The translations under genes and the position numbers were made by a program. The notes beneath the pieces were generated by a model. That model had not been told where the DNA came from, did no database searches, and saw only the letters and a program-made list of their open reading frames with translations. A stretch of 64,000 bases of DNA from Gigaspora rosea (lineage: Eukaryota; Glomeromycota; Glomeromycetes; Diversisporales; Gigasporaceae): positions 140,046 through 204,045 of the forward strand of contig QKWP01000648.1 of NCBI GenBank assembly GCA_003550325.1, in the 5' to 3' direction. Positions 1 through 10,952 of the stretch are shown here, piece after piece (the first letter of the stretch is position 1; every line of letters begins with the position of its first letter).

Positions 1-47
1 TTTTTTTTTTTTTTTTACCCAGCGATCTGGGATGAAATTTTTGTAAC

Positions 48-212
48 GTGGTCAAAACTCAAAACACTGTGTAATCGTTAAAGATCTGTTAATCATTATA
101 TATCATTGTGGTCAAAACACTGTGTAATTGTTAAAGATCTGTTAATCGTTATATATCGTTGTGGTCAAAACACTGTGTAATCGTTAAAGATCTGTTAATT
201 GTTATATATTGT
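48..212. repeat. Three-copy tandem repeat, about 53 bp unit
   Basis: Three head-to-tail copies each begin with GTGGTCAAAAC and end with a TTATATATNRTT stretch. The first copy is a few bases longer. The following bases to about 395 are simple AT sequence with repeated ATATCGAT. No coding potential is seen in the repeat. Confidence 0.85.
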
Positions 213-305
213 TTTAAATAATTCTGATTATAATTGGTTTGTAGATATATAACGATTTAATATAAAAAATGATATATATCGATTTAGATATATATTGATT
301 TTTAT

Positions 306-461
306 CTAATTAATCGATATATATCGATATTTTATAATCGATATAAAACGATTAAGTGTTATATATCGATCAATATCTATATATAAAATTTCCTGATGAT
401 GGGTGTCATTCTCTTCTTGTATATCCATATTGGTGGTACTAGGATCTTGTGTTGCCGACAT
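306..461 (-). pseudogene. Possible first-exon fragment, 51 codons, unknown family
   Basis: An ATG at 461 on the minus strand opens a 51-residue frame. Its first 25 residues are rich in Asp, Glu, Gln, Thr and His and look like ordinary protein. The frame then runs into AT-rich repeat with low-complexity residues before a TAG at 306-308. A TATAAAA-like sequence lies just upstream of the ATG. The frame may be the first exon of a gene or mobile-element ORF whose remainder is lost or lies off the window. The family is not recognised and the call is weak. Confidence 0.25.
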
Positions 462-876
462 AGTCAGCAACGGTTTTATAGCAGGAGATAGTGTACAGGT
501 GGTTCAACTTCGACTCCGCTTTATTTTGGACGTTGTGAAAGGAAACCCAGACAATTTCTGTCTAGTTAATACTTAAATAAACCTTAGTTATTATACGTAG
601 GGTACTCTTTTCCGCGATAAAATCTTTTCCGTTTGTTGTGTTTTGCGATTTTCAGGGGTGTATAGGAAAGAGTTCTATTCCTATTTTTTTTTTTTTTATT
701 AAATAATTATATCTTAGGTTTAATATTTAAAATAAACAATCTACTAAATTAACAAATATAAACTATAAACTTAGAATACTAGCAACTATTTTTTAACCAA
801 GTTATGCAAATTTTGATGCAATATCAAATATTACTATTTATAGATACTACAGAATCTCTAGAAACAACTTTATTTA

Positions 877-1215
877 GTCAACTCTCTCTAAGTACATATC
901 CTCTAAATACAAGTTTTCTATAAGTGCAATAAAATAGACTTGGACCAATTTGGAACTTGTGCAAGTTCTTTATTTAGTAAGGGCATTTTTTTTAGCTAGC
1001 ATATATAAAACTATTTTCTTTAATTGCAAGATATTTTAATAACTAATTAAATTAATTTATTAAATTAAAAGTTTTTTTTTTAAGTGCAAGATATTTTTTT
1101 TAACTTATAAAACTTGTATTTAGAGAGAATTAATTATATATTAATTTAATTTTCTTTAATTGCAAGTTCTTTTTAAATACAAGATGTTTTGTTAGCCCAT
1201 TTAGAGAGAGTTAAC
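877..1215. mobile_element. MITE-like element, about 340 bp
   Basis: The ends are inverted copies of AGTYAACTCTCTCTAA. Inside are several diverged pieces of 'aagtgcaagatatttt' type in both orientations. There is no ORF. The size and terminal inverted repeats suggest a non-autonomous DNA transposon. No clear target duplication was found. The flanks at 462-876 and 1216-1527 are AT-rich with no gene I can support. Confidence 0.5.
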
Positions 1216-1527
1216 TATATAATTAATATTATTTTGGGCTTTTATTTTAATTATTTTATTTTTTAGATCTTTATATATAATTCTCAAAATTAAAATTAAC
1301 AATAAAGTTAATAAAACATTTTTAAAATATTAGATATTTTTGATTAGAATATCAAATATTAATTATTTATTTAGTTTTTGAAATATAGCAATAGTAGTAT
1401 TAATATTACTAGTATAATTTATTAAATAAATTGTATATATTTTAGAATTTAATAATTTCTTAATAAAAGTTTTAAGATTATTTTAAATTAAAGTTAAAAT
1501 TTTATAGTTTAAATTAATAGGTTTACT

Positions 1528-1873
1528 AAAATGCACCTATGGTGTTTTACACTATATTACACAAAACTATTAGAATAGCCAATCAAAATTTAAGATTAGA
1601 TATAATATAAAATTTCGGTTTTTTTGTTTATTTTTTTAAAAAAAAACATTCATATCTCAAAAGTTTGCTTATGAAACTACCTTTGGAGTTTTAATAAAAA
1701 AAATTCCTTGCTAAATTTTGTATATACTAATGCCCCAATAAAATCCCAGGCCTCACCCTAACCCTAAGGTAATGAAATTTTATTTTTTGTTTTATAAAAG
1801 TTTATTTTTTTGTTTTTGTTATACGGATTTGTAAATCTAATTTACCTATGGTGTAAAACCATAGGCGCATTTT
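1528..1873. mobile_element. MITE, 'AAATTCCTTG' family, copy 1
   Basis: The terminal inverted repeats are AAAATGCACCTATGGTGTTT on the left and its near complement ending CATAGGCGCATTTT on the right. The interior has the family core, in order: a 'cttatgaaaccacctt' segment, 'aaaaaaaattccttgc', an 'aattttgtatata' stretch, then a CACCCTAACCCTAA telomere-like motif. The core recurs at 7482-7790, 18185-18492 and 48284-48590. There is no coding capacity. Confidence 0.65.
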
Positions 1874-2234
1874 ATATTATCTGTAAATTAAAATTTGATT
1901 TAATAAAAAATTATATACAATAGATCAAAATAATTTTTTAAAAAACAAAAAATTTATTAAAAAAAGTAATAATATTAGTGTGTTATTTTATGGAGACATG
2001 TTACTATGGCAATTTTTGATTGTTCAATCAAAGTTGATCATGTATCTTCTTATTTTTTTTTATTTTTTTTAAGTTTTTTTTTTATTTTAATTTATTAATT
2101 TAATTTATTATATTTTTATTTTATTTTTTTTAGTTGAATACAAGTATAAAGAAAACAGAAAGAAAATGAGAAAAAAATAAGATAAAAATATGGTAAAAAG
2201 AGGATGAAAAATAGGACAAAAATAAGATGAAAAG

Positions 2235-2910
2235 GATTAAAATAGTGATGAAGGAACCCAAAACAACAGGAAAGCCCACCAAAAAATAATAAAGAAAAAC
2301 TACTAAAGGACTTACAGAATCCACTAAAGAACTTACAAGAAGAACACAAAGAGATATAGAACTTATCCACCAAAAAACAACAAAATTATCTACTAAAAAA
2401 CAACAAAAAAGAACTACCAAAGGACTTGAACCTACCAATGAAGAGACAAAAATCTACTTACTGAAAAATAACAAAATCACTACTAAAAATAATAAAGAAT
2501 AACTATTGAAGAACTTACAGAATCTACTAATGAAGAGAAAAGAATCTACCTACTAAAAATAACAAATTATACTAAAAAATAACAAAGAAGAATTACTAAA
2601 GGACTTACAGAACCTATCAATAAAAGGACAAAGAACCTATCAACTGAAAAATAACAAAATTATCTACTAGAAAATGATGAAGAAGAACTACTAAAGAACT
2701 TACAAAACCCACTAACAAAAAGAGAAAGAACTTATTTACCTAATAAAAAATAACAAAAAAAAACTACTAAAGGACTTGAACCCACTGATAAAAAAACAAA
2801 GAACCTACCCACTAAAAAATAACAAAATTACCTACTGAAAAACTACAAAGAAGAACCACTAAATGACTTCTAAAGGACTTAAAAAACCTACTAAAAGATT
2901 GCTTCAATGA
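2235..2910. repeat. Degenerate A-rich minisatellite
   Basis: This is an imperfect tandem array with units of roughly 70-80 bp. It is built from 'ctactaaaggacttacagaa' and 'aaaataacaaaattacctact' blocks, followed at 2911-2990 by a short 'gacaactctaacgacaact' tract. Long minus-strand reading frames over it give low-complexity Phe/Leu/Ser/Val protein, so I treat them as by-products. The stretch 1874-2234 before it is plain AT-rich sequence. Confidence 0.6.
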
Positions 2911-3113
2911 TAACTCTAGCAACAATAGTGACAACTCTAACGACAACTCCAGTGATAACTCTAGTGATGACTCCAACAAAGATTCTAAACAACAACTAAA
3001 AAAAAATGTTCACAGTTAAAATAAAAAAAATAAAATAAAAAAAAAACAAAAAAAAACAAATTATCTTATATGATAGCTAATCTCAAAAATGATTGGTTTG
3101 ATCATATAAGAGT

Positions 3114-3347
3114 GCTATAGCCAGTGTTGTATATTGAATGTATTCAAATTATATTTTTGTCCAATGTTTAAAATTGTCCAAGCTTATGTCCAAAGTTTAA
3201 ATAATTAATAATTATAAATTTTTTTAGATACTGGATTTATTTTTAAAAAAATTAAAATAGATTATCTTAATAAAATTTTAAGTAATTTTTAATCTGAAAT
3301 AATATTCAAAATGTTTACAAAACATCCAATACAACACTGGCTATAGC
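3114..3347. mobile_element. MITE-like element, 234 bp
   Basis: The inverted ends are GCTATAGCCAGTGTTGTA at 3114-3131 and its exact complement at 3330-3347. The similarity continues inward ('ttggatgt') for some further bases. There is no ORF. It fits a small non-autonomous DNA transposon, but the superfamily is not determined. Confidence 0.6.
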
Positions 3348-4373
3348 GATAGGTTGTCATTTTCTTTCTGGTTTAATATTAAATAAAAAAATTACTTGGC
3401 TTTAAGTTGCAATTTTAATAAACAACTATCAAATATCTATGAATTTAAAATATAAAATTATATTTTAAATTTTTGTTTTTTTTTTTTTTTTTAGAAATTT
3501 TAGATACTAAGCTTGTACTTAGCACAATCAAACAAAAATTAAATACATGATCAAATTGGATATTAGTAATAATAGATCAAATTATTTATTAGATATATAT
3601 AAAAATAATACATTTATTTTTTAGACCATTCAGTTTTAGCAGACAAATTTGTTTACTAAAATTTATAAATTCACTGCTTTTATTAAAAATAAAAATAATA
3701 TAACAAATTTTTTTTAAATAATTATATATTATCTAAAATTATTTTTATCTTTTTAATACATACAAAAATTTTAAAGTTTATAAAAAAATTTACAATTTTT
3801 TAAAAAAAAACATTTTTTAATTTTACTTAATAAAATTTAAAATTTAACCCCTACTATTGTAATAAAAGTTGTAAAGAATTTAGCGTTAAAAAACCTTTTG
3901 TATTACTACTTTTATAATTTATTAAACAATTAACTAAGTAACTAAAAAATTTTTCTTCAAAAATATAAAATTTTAACAACTTTTTAAAATTTTAACAACA
4001 GTAAAATTGAAAAATAAATTTTATTTATAATATGGTATCTTTATCAAAATTAAAAATAAAACAGTAAAATTTAAATAATTATTTATTAACAGTTAAAGAG
4101 ATATCTTTAATTTTTACTTAATAAAAAGAAGAAACAAGCTTAAATAAACTTTAAAAAAAAATTTAAAAAAATTTTTCAAAGATTATTTTAACATGTAATT
4201 TGCCCGCTAGATGGTTTAAATAATAAGAATATTTCTTAGTTGAGTATATGTTAATAATGTAAATATATGCTAGTAATGAAAATATATATTAAAACCCCGA
4301 AATTGATGAAATTCCAAACCAATAAAAGAAATTATTACAGAGAGAATTATATAGGTGATAAAAAAAATATTAA
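3348..4373. other. AT-rich gene-free stretch
   Basis: This is about 1 kb of very AT-rich sequence with many homopolymer runs. I see no supported gene, RNA or inverted-repeat element. Its right part would include the 3' untranslated region of the minus-strand BTB gene. Confidence 0.5.
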
Positions 4374-5377
4374 CTACTCAAGTTCTCTACAATAAGTAAG
4401 AATTTCCTTAGTGTTAAACTCCTGTTCGAATCTAAACACCAAATCAGTACCATAGGAATATTTTTTCATCGTACATTTAATATATTCTATAGAATTCAAT
4501 TTTGCAACAATCTGATCACCAAAAAGATCCAACATTCTACTCCCACTTGTTTCAAATGGTTTCAAACGCCTTTGTACAGTTTCAATATAAGGCCAAAGTG
4601 AATACATTGTACTTGGATCACCCTCAACAACTTTTTTTCGATTATAAAAATTAATTGTAACGTTATTAAGAAATTCTAATCTCATATCATAGATACTATC
4701 AATTAATGCGTTGACAAACTCATCTAATCTCAAAGCCAAAGTTTTTGAGTCAGGAATAATATCAGAGTGTGCTCGACCTAATTTTATAGGAATTTGAAAG
4801 TAATCAATTTCTTTAATTAATTCTTGCTGTGAGACGGATGTATAGCTTTGCTCCAAGGTATCTTCACCGGGCCACACATTTTCACCTGTACGATAGAATT
4901 CCATTATATAATGGAATGCACGACCATTTCTATCAAAGAAATATTCATTGCCATTTGTCGGATGAAGCATCGCGTCGTTTCTTTCTTGGAACATTGCTCC
5001 AAGTAACGTTTTTGGATATTGAGTTAATGTTGATCTATATGTTTCATACTATAAACAAGTCTCATAGTTAATCATATGTGTAAATATTAATTGTCACGGC
5101 TAAAGCTGGAAATTAAAGGTCTATTTAAAAATATAAACCCTACCAAAAAATTCATTTAAACTCTTTTATTATCAAAGATAACTCTAAATTCTAACCTAAA
5201 TATTGAAAAAACAAACTTAAAAAAATTTGAAAATTTCATATTAAAAAATTTAAAATTTTCAGTTTCAACCGTTTCCAACTTCAGTCGCGACAATAATTTG
5301 AAAATTAACCGATAATGAATAATTACTTTGATGCCACCAACGTTAAGGATCACCCGCTCGTCATTGGTACTCTTCAT
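4374..5377 (-). CDS. KCTD-type BTB/POZ (T1) domain protein, two exons
   Basis: Exon 1 (5377-5327) encodes 17 residues ending NVGGIK. A GT-AG intron of 278 bp (5326-5049) follows, and exon 2 (5048-4374) opens YETYRSTLTQYPKTLLG. The joined frame is 241 residues and ends in TAG at 4374. NVGGxxYETYRSTL, then LGAMF, then FFDRNGRAFHYIMEFYRTG, is the classic tetramerisation-type BTB (T1/KCTD) fold over about residues 10-105. The remainder, to the C-terminus, is charged and unassigned. Related proteins form oligomers, and many are cullin-3 adaptors; that role is an inference here. The first ATG gives the full start of the domain. The gene stands alone, flanked by repeats, and appears intact. An ATG inside exon 2 (4994) would lose the N-terminal part of the domain and is unlikely to be the start. 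Confidence 0.88.
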
Positions 5378-5670
5378 TTTAATTTTAATAAGTGAATTCG
5401 TTTAATGTTAAGGATGAACTGCTTAAAATGCCCTTTATATGTTCTGCAAAGAGTTTTTGTGTTTCAGAAATGAAAATCCTCACATACATGTTCCTGCACA
5501 TCTTGCCAAAAATAACTAATATATAACCAAAAAGTATTATAAATGTTCCTATTTAAGTAACTAATATATCTCACCCTTGTTTTATTTACCCCGATAAGAA
5601 TAAGAAATTCCGGATAATGAAGTATAATGACACACGATGTAAAACTTTATTATAAAAAAAATAAATATTT
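5378..5670. other. Upstream region of the BTB gene
   Basis: This is the presumed promoter and 5' untranslated side of the minus-strand BTB gene. No defined motif can be supported beyond AT-rich sequence. Confidence 0.3.
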
Positions 5671-6476
5671 GATACGTACTGTACGTACGTACACTTAACT
5701 GCAATAAAATTTATATATATAGTTACAAATAATTTAAAAAGTCAGACTATAGATGCGATATTTACGTCACTGGTTGCGGCTTACATGTTATTATTTATAA
5801 AGGGGCTTACGTACGTACTGTACGTACGTAACTTTTTATATGTGGCGCAGCAAAATGATGTCTCAAGCCTGCACCTATAACCGGAACAAATGATTTTAAT
5901 ATGCTTACAAGGTGATCATATAGCAGATAGTCTATGAACTAGAAAAATCCGCTTGAATGGTTTAAGATTTGTAAAACCTAAAATTTGACTCCTAAATTGG
6001 ATCGATCTCGTAAATGTTTTTAAAATGGTTTATTAAGTTTGCAGAAGGTATATGAATTTATATTATAATATATACTACAGTACTAGCAAATAAACAATAA
6101 ATATAATTAAATAAAGGCTTTTTTTTTTATTGAGATAATAATTTAAAATTGTCTTAAAACTACCGTAAAATTCAGGAAAAGAAAAAATATACCATTGTCT
6201 TTTATTAATGGGGTGCTTATTCGAAAATCGATAACATGATTGATCAATTTTGGGGAATTAAGAACCATCCATGGCGGCCATAAAAAATGAATGCCGTCAC
6301 TTAAAACGCACACAAAGTTTCCCGGACCAAATTTTATAATTTTAAAATCATCGGACTAAATTAGATTAATGCAACCTGGATGATTCGGAATTAATTTAAG
6401 CTTATTTGACGGTGCTTATTTATACATAAATTTTATTATAGGGGTGCTTGTTTACCGTACGTACAGTACGTACTAG
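5671..6476. mobile_element. Inverted-repeat element with GTACGTAC palindromes
   Basis: Near-palindromic TACGTACTGTACGTACGTA lies at the left end (about 5674-5692), and its counterpart GTACGTACAGTACGTAC at the right end (about 6458-6475). Inside both ends the similarity extends to a shared 'caataaaatttat' segment. A third copy lies internally at about 5811-5832, next to 'aaaggggctta'. A related GTACGTACGTTCTACGTAC is at about 7902. There is no ORF. It fits a MITE or composite of MITEs; the family is unknown. Confidence 0.5.
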
Positions 6477-6877
6477 GTGTGATATTTTAAATTTTAATTT
6501 TTTCCCGTTTATTAATTCTATTTTTAGATTCATCGCGATGAAAAAAAATATGGTCAAACTGTCTTTTTTTTTATATCAGAGTTGTGCTGATTAGCTAAAT
6601 TTAATAATCTCATTTAAATTACCTACTGCACCCATAGTTTCGAAGAAACAATATGTTTTAAGGCTTTGATGTAAACTACAAAGTATGCCACATATTCGCG
6701 AAATTTGATTGAGTACTTTTTGGGTTAAACGATCTTTGGCAGTTCTAGTAGCGGATCTTAAAAAACTTTAACGCAAAAATCATAATCTTCTCATGTAATA
6801 AAATAAAGGTTTTACGATGTCGATTAACAGATTTGTTATCGAGAAATTCTGTAAGCTTCAATTGCATTGCGAGATAA

Positions 6878-7241
6878 GGCCACGCAAAGTTGATTTGTTC
6901 GTTTTGCATTACCCGCCGTCCCATTTTTTCAACTTTTCAAAAAAATAAATTTTTTTTTTAGATCCAACAATTGTTTTTCCGCTATTCTCATCCGGTGTGG
7001 CCTTAATTTTTCGTAATTGTCCGATAGAATTGTCCGATAGCACTTACGGAAAAAAAATGACTGTCGACACAATTTTTAAGATTCCTTGTTGTGCAAAATG
7101 AAAAATTAACCTTGCATTACCTTAGATGTGAACATTATTTTATTAATTTTCGATAAATTAAATTAAAAAAAAAATCCAACCGACCAACCCAAGTTTTCAG
7201 ATTTCATGTAATGCAAAACGAAAAATCAACTTTACGTGGCC
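6878..7241. mobile_element. PIF/Harbinger-like MITE, copy 1
   Basis: It is 364 bp. The terminal inverted repeats begin GGCCACGCAAAGTTGATTTG, are about 35 bp long, and include TTCGTTTTGCATTAC. The element is flanked by TAA on both sides (6875-6877 and 7242-7244), the 3-bp TWA duplication typical of PIF/Harbinger elements. Copies lie at 11299-11657 and 60134-60507, both inside LRR genes. There is no coding capacity. A poly-T tract follows at about 7270-7297. Confidence 0.8.
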
Positions 7242-7267
7242 TAAAAATAGGAATTTCAAATTCTTTG

Positions 7268-7299
<32 letters not shown>

Positions 7300-7481
7300 C
7301 AAATTATTTTTATTGATTTGATAATGATTAAATTTTAAGTTAATCTCAAATTCACTTATGAAGTAGAATTTGAAATTGAAATTAACAAGTCGTGTCAGTT
7401 TAGAATTCCGTTGCAATTCGAAATCCACAAAAATTCGATTTCGATGTACAACATATATAATATATAGGTTTATGTAATTTA

Positions 7482-7790
7482 GCGCATATGCGTTGTAACG
7501 CACCCATCTGATAAACCAATCAGATCGTAGGATCAGGTGTAACGTGAAATCGAGAAAAAATAGCGTTCTTTTAAAAAATCGCCTGTGGCTCATAATTTTG
7601 CTTATGAAACCACTCTTCGTGCTCTAACAAAAAAAATTCCTTGCAAAATTTTACTATAAAACCCCTTTCTCGCCTACACACTATTCTAACCTCACCCTAA
7701 CCCTAACTAACAAAAAAAAACGGGTTATTTTGGTTGTTTTGATTTCACGTTACACCAAATCATATGAGGCGCGTTACAGCGCACATGCGC
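7482..7790. mobile_element. MITE, 'AAATTCCTTG' family, copy 2
   Basis: The outer inverted ends are GCGCATATGCGTTGTAACGC and a right-end counterpart (GCGCGTTACAGCGCACATGCGC). Inner inverted pairs are GATCAGGTGTAACGTGA and TCACGTTACACCAAATC. The core matches copy 1: 'tatgaaaccac', 'aaaaaaattccttgcaaaat', then CACCCTAACCCTAAC. There is no gene. Confidence 0.7.
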
Positions 7791-8769
7791 AAAAATAATA
7801 AATTCTAATATATAATCTTTATATTAGTAATTTTATTACTTCTAACATATTATATTACTGTAAATGGCAGGATAAAATACCCCGTCAATAGTAGATCCAT
7901 GTACGTACGTTCTACGTACTATACCCGGGTGCGGATCACAGGATCATCTTTAATTAAATGTGGATCTTTTTAAAAATCTAGATTGCCGGTTATAAACGCA
8001 AAGTATATGCTTTTCAAATTTTTGCACTATATGATATAAACTCTCAGCCATCTATTATACTTGGGGTCTATTAAAAGATTTTAAAATTGGTGGAATGTAA
8101 CAGGCCCGAGTCTTGTATCCAGCCATTTACGGTAACATAAAAAATTTATTTTTTTTGAGATCTCACAGAACTATTAATTATTTTTAGATGCATTTGTATT
8201 TGATATAATGAAGTACAATGCAACAGCCATGCGTATTTTTAGTTATTGTCTGATTTAAGTAGTTTGTTAAAGGTTTTATACTAGTCGCTATATATCAACA
8301 AATTGCTTGTGATATGTCCATTTTAATTTTTTTATTTTACTTTATACAAATAACCTACTCTTTACCAGTAGCTAATCTAGCTAAATACTTCAACTTTCCA
8401 AAAAAAATTATTAAAATTTCGAAATAGAAAATATCCCATAAGGTTTTTATAGCTATATCCAAATTCTTTTTGTAACAAGGAGAGGATTTAATGATAAAGA
8501 TATATTAATTTAAAAAACAAGATAAAAGGTTTATAATTTGATTTAATTAATCATATTTAAAATTACGTTTTGAAAAATATAAAAACAAATATTTAAATTC
8601 GCGAAATAACGCGTTAAATAGAGTACGCGCATGGGCGTTATTTCGAGATGAAGATTGTTTTTTAATAAACCTGTTTTTCAAAGTAACGACTATGTGTATT
8701 ATATATAAGTAGCTGTGCAAGAGATAACCATTACATATATAGTATATATCATTATATAGGGTGTGAGTT
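7791..8769. other. AT-rich stretch without a supported gene
   Basis: No gene is supported. It contains a GTACGTACGTTCTACGTAC near-palindrome at about 7902 and, at 8600-8650, an 'aaataacgcgttaaatagag' segment paired with GCGTTATTT. Similar 'cgttatt' sequence occurs at 58660-58715 beside unit C, so it is probably old repeat DNA. Confidence 0.35.
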
Positions 8770-10411
8770 ATTTAGGGCGCATATGGGCGTTATTCTGAAT
8801 TATTACTTTTAATTTTATTTTAGAAAAAAATTTTACTTTAAAAATTTGGTTATTCTATGAGCATGAAAATGTAAAGAAAATATTTTTTTATGCAAATTTT
8901 GACTTTTTTTTAGAACTTCAATGATTATGTGCTATATCACTTCAAAATCATGTACAGTTATTCATGACCAATGTTGGCTAAATGTTCATTTGTATTTTAC
9001 GTATCGGATTTTTAGATAATATTAAGATTAAACTTTCTGTTTTATTAAGGTTTACCATTTGTGCCTGGAATTGCAGCTTTGCTGTTTCATCTCTTTTAGG
9101 TTCAGACTTCATCTTTTAATGAAATATAATCACTGATTATTAAAAAATTCATTATATTTGTAATTTTTATTGTTTTTTTTGTCAATTCTTTTTTTTTTTT
9201 TTTTTCTATATCATTTCATCTTTAATAAGTTTCAACAATCCATCAATTTCTTCATCTTATATCGGCTTCTAATTGACGAAAGCCGAAATAAACATACATT
9301 CTCCAGTGCAAAGCCTCCGATTTCGCCTATCTAAGAACAACTTACTACCCATAAAGTCCCGAATATAAGTAACTCCCGAAAATAAGCAATACCCCTACAT
9401 TTAGAATTAAGAATACTAGGAAAATAAAATAAACATTCTCTTTAAATTGTAAAAATTTAGAATAAATCTTATTAAGATGAGCCAATAGAATAGAGTACTT
9501 CAAAGTTACTGAATTTAAGCAACCCTTTTAACAAATTCAGCTAAATTGGGTGGCTTAAAGGTTTTTACTTTTGGTAACCAAAATTAAATTCTTTACATTT
9601 ACTTCTTAAATAACAATTAACAATTGCTAAAATAATTTATTACGCGCTTTTATATATAAAAGTTTTGTTAAATATATAAGGTAATATTATATAAACTAAT
9701 TATGATTAAGAACTATTTGCTCAGAGGTTGAACCCGATAAATTATAAACTTCAAACACAATATGAATTCTTTAGTTGCATTCATCTCATTATCTAATTAC
9801 ACAAAACATTAAATAATATCACGTAAGCCAAGTTGTAGTTTTATTATATTGTAACTATACAAATATGACTTGTAGTATTAATAATCATAACTAGTATTAC
9901 TAATTTTACTAAGCTTTATACGTAGTACAATATGCCCAATTCTTCAAGTTTCGTATGCACCTCTATCTAGTCTTAAAGGCCAGGTGTCATGAACGTAATA
10001 AGTGTATATCTGATATATCTGATATCTATCTTTAACATAGGAACAATAAACATATTAAAAGTATTTTATGAACCAAAAATTCATAGTTAATAGGATGAAT
10101 TTTAAAAGAACAATCTTTACTCATAATTGTAATAATTCTTCAAACAATTGTGTATTTCAAATCATCTAAACATTGTCTCATCAGAATTCATTAGATGATA
10201 AAAATATGTAAAGTACATGCAAACAAACTTATGAAAGAGACCGTCATTAAAACCTTTTCAATTAAGAAATTTCGAATAGTATAACATTTGACAACGGACT
10301 GCGTTCCGTTGATAACATTTTTCCTCTACCAATAGAAATATTTATTTAACGATTAATATTAATATTCAACAACTGAAATTAAAAAGTATTTAATATTCTA
10401 ATAAAATAAAA
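8770..10411. other. 3' tail of a preceding duplicated unit (unit 0)
   Basis: This stretch is a diverged direct duplicate of unit B's tail. Bases 8800-9080 match 34170-34330 joined to 37015-37120, and 9090-10410 match 39235-40380. It therefore shows the empty-site state for the LTR and foldback insertions in unit B. No gene is supported in it; the matching region leads into the UBA-like fragment that follows. Confidence 0.7.
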
Positions 10412-10520
10412 ATGTACACTAATCGACATGACAAAGATACTATCTTGGCTGGATTTGACGAATGGATATGACAAATGGCAATACCATGCAATAAAACTGT
10501 GGAAGAAGCTATTGAATGGT
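10412..10520 (+). pseudogene. UBA-domain gene fragment (unit 0)
   Basis: In the paralogous copy at 40381, the translation contains LIFGFDERICQMAIT followed, with a shift of frame, by KTVEEVIEWL. This is the GF...A...TVEEAIEWL pattern of a ubiquitin-associated (UBA) three-helix domain. This copy keeps FDEW and TVEEAIEWL but has lost a short internal stretch and carries a stop. A minus-strand frame over 10559-10744 is not supported. The fragment sits just upstream of the LRR gene of unit A. It is probably a remnant of a ubiquitin-binding protein. Confidence 0.45.
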
Positions 10521-10952
10521 TAATTTTTATTTAATATCCAAATTATATAATGTTAAATTTAAAATACATTGGATGCAAATTCTGGTAACAGAATAACCTC
10601 GTCAACAGCACGGCAACCGAGAGAGCTTCTGCGGCTATAAATGATTGATACTGAACAATTATAATCAACTACTGTGGCAACTTTTAATTCGGTTTTAAAT
10701 TGAATTTTCGATGACCAACTGTAAACTTCAACTTCAATGGTCATATCACGTTATCAACTAGTAGACAAGATCCGAAACGTGAACTGGTGCGGGCACTGGC
10801 ACGTGACACCGACAATCTTAAATTTGGATTTTACCGTTGAAGATGCGCTTAATTTTTAAACTAAAATTAAGTAATATTAATTACAAACAAATGTAACTAA
10901 AAGTTCTCCTCACGACGGCTGTTTCTATGAGAACTTTGCAATCTCTTAGTAC

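Noticed and set aside
2116-2438. Minus-strand frames of 85 and 102 codons
   Set aside because: They read Phe/Leu/Ser/Val low-complexity protein across a degenerate A-rich minisatellite and have no domain.
4829-5071. Plus-strand 80-codon frame
   Set aside because: It lies antisense over exon 2 of the BTB gene, which has clear domain and splice support.
7204-7593. Minus-strand 129-codon frame
   Set aside because: It runs through a poly-A tract (polylysine) and across two MITE borders.
10559-10744. Minus-strand 61-codon frame
   Set aside because: It is antisense to the region after the UBA-like fragment, is not open in the paralogous copy near 40550, and has no domain.
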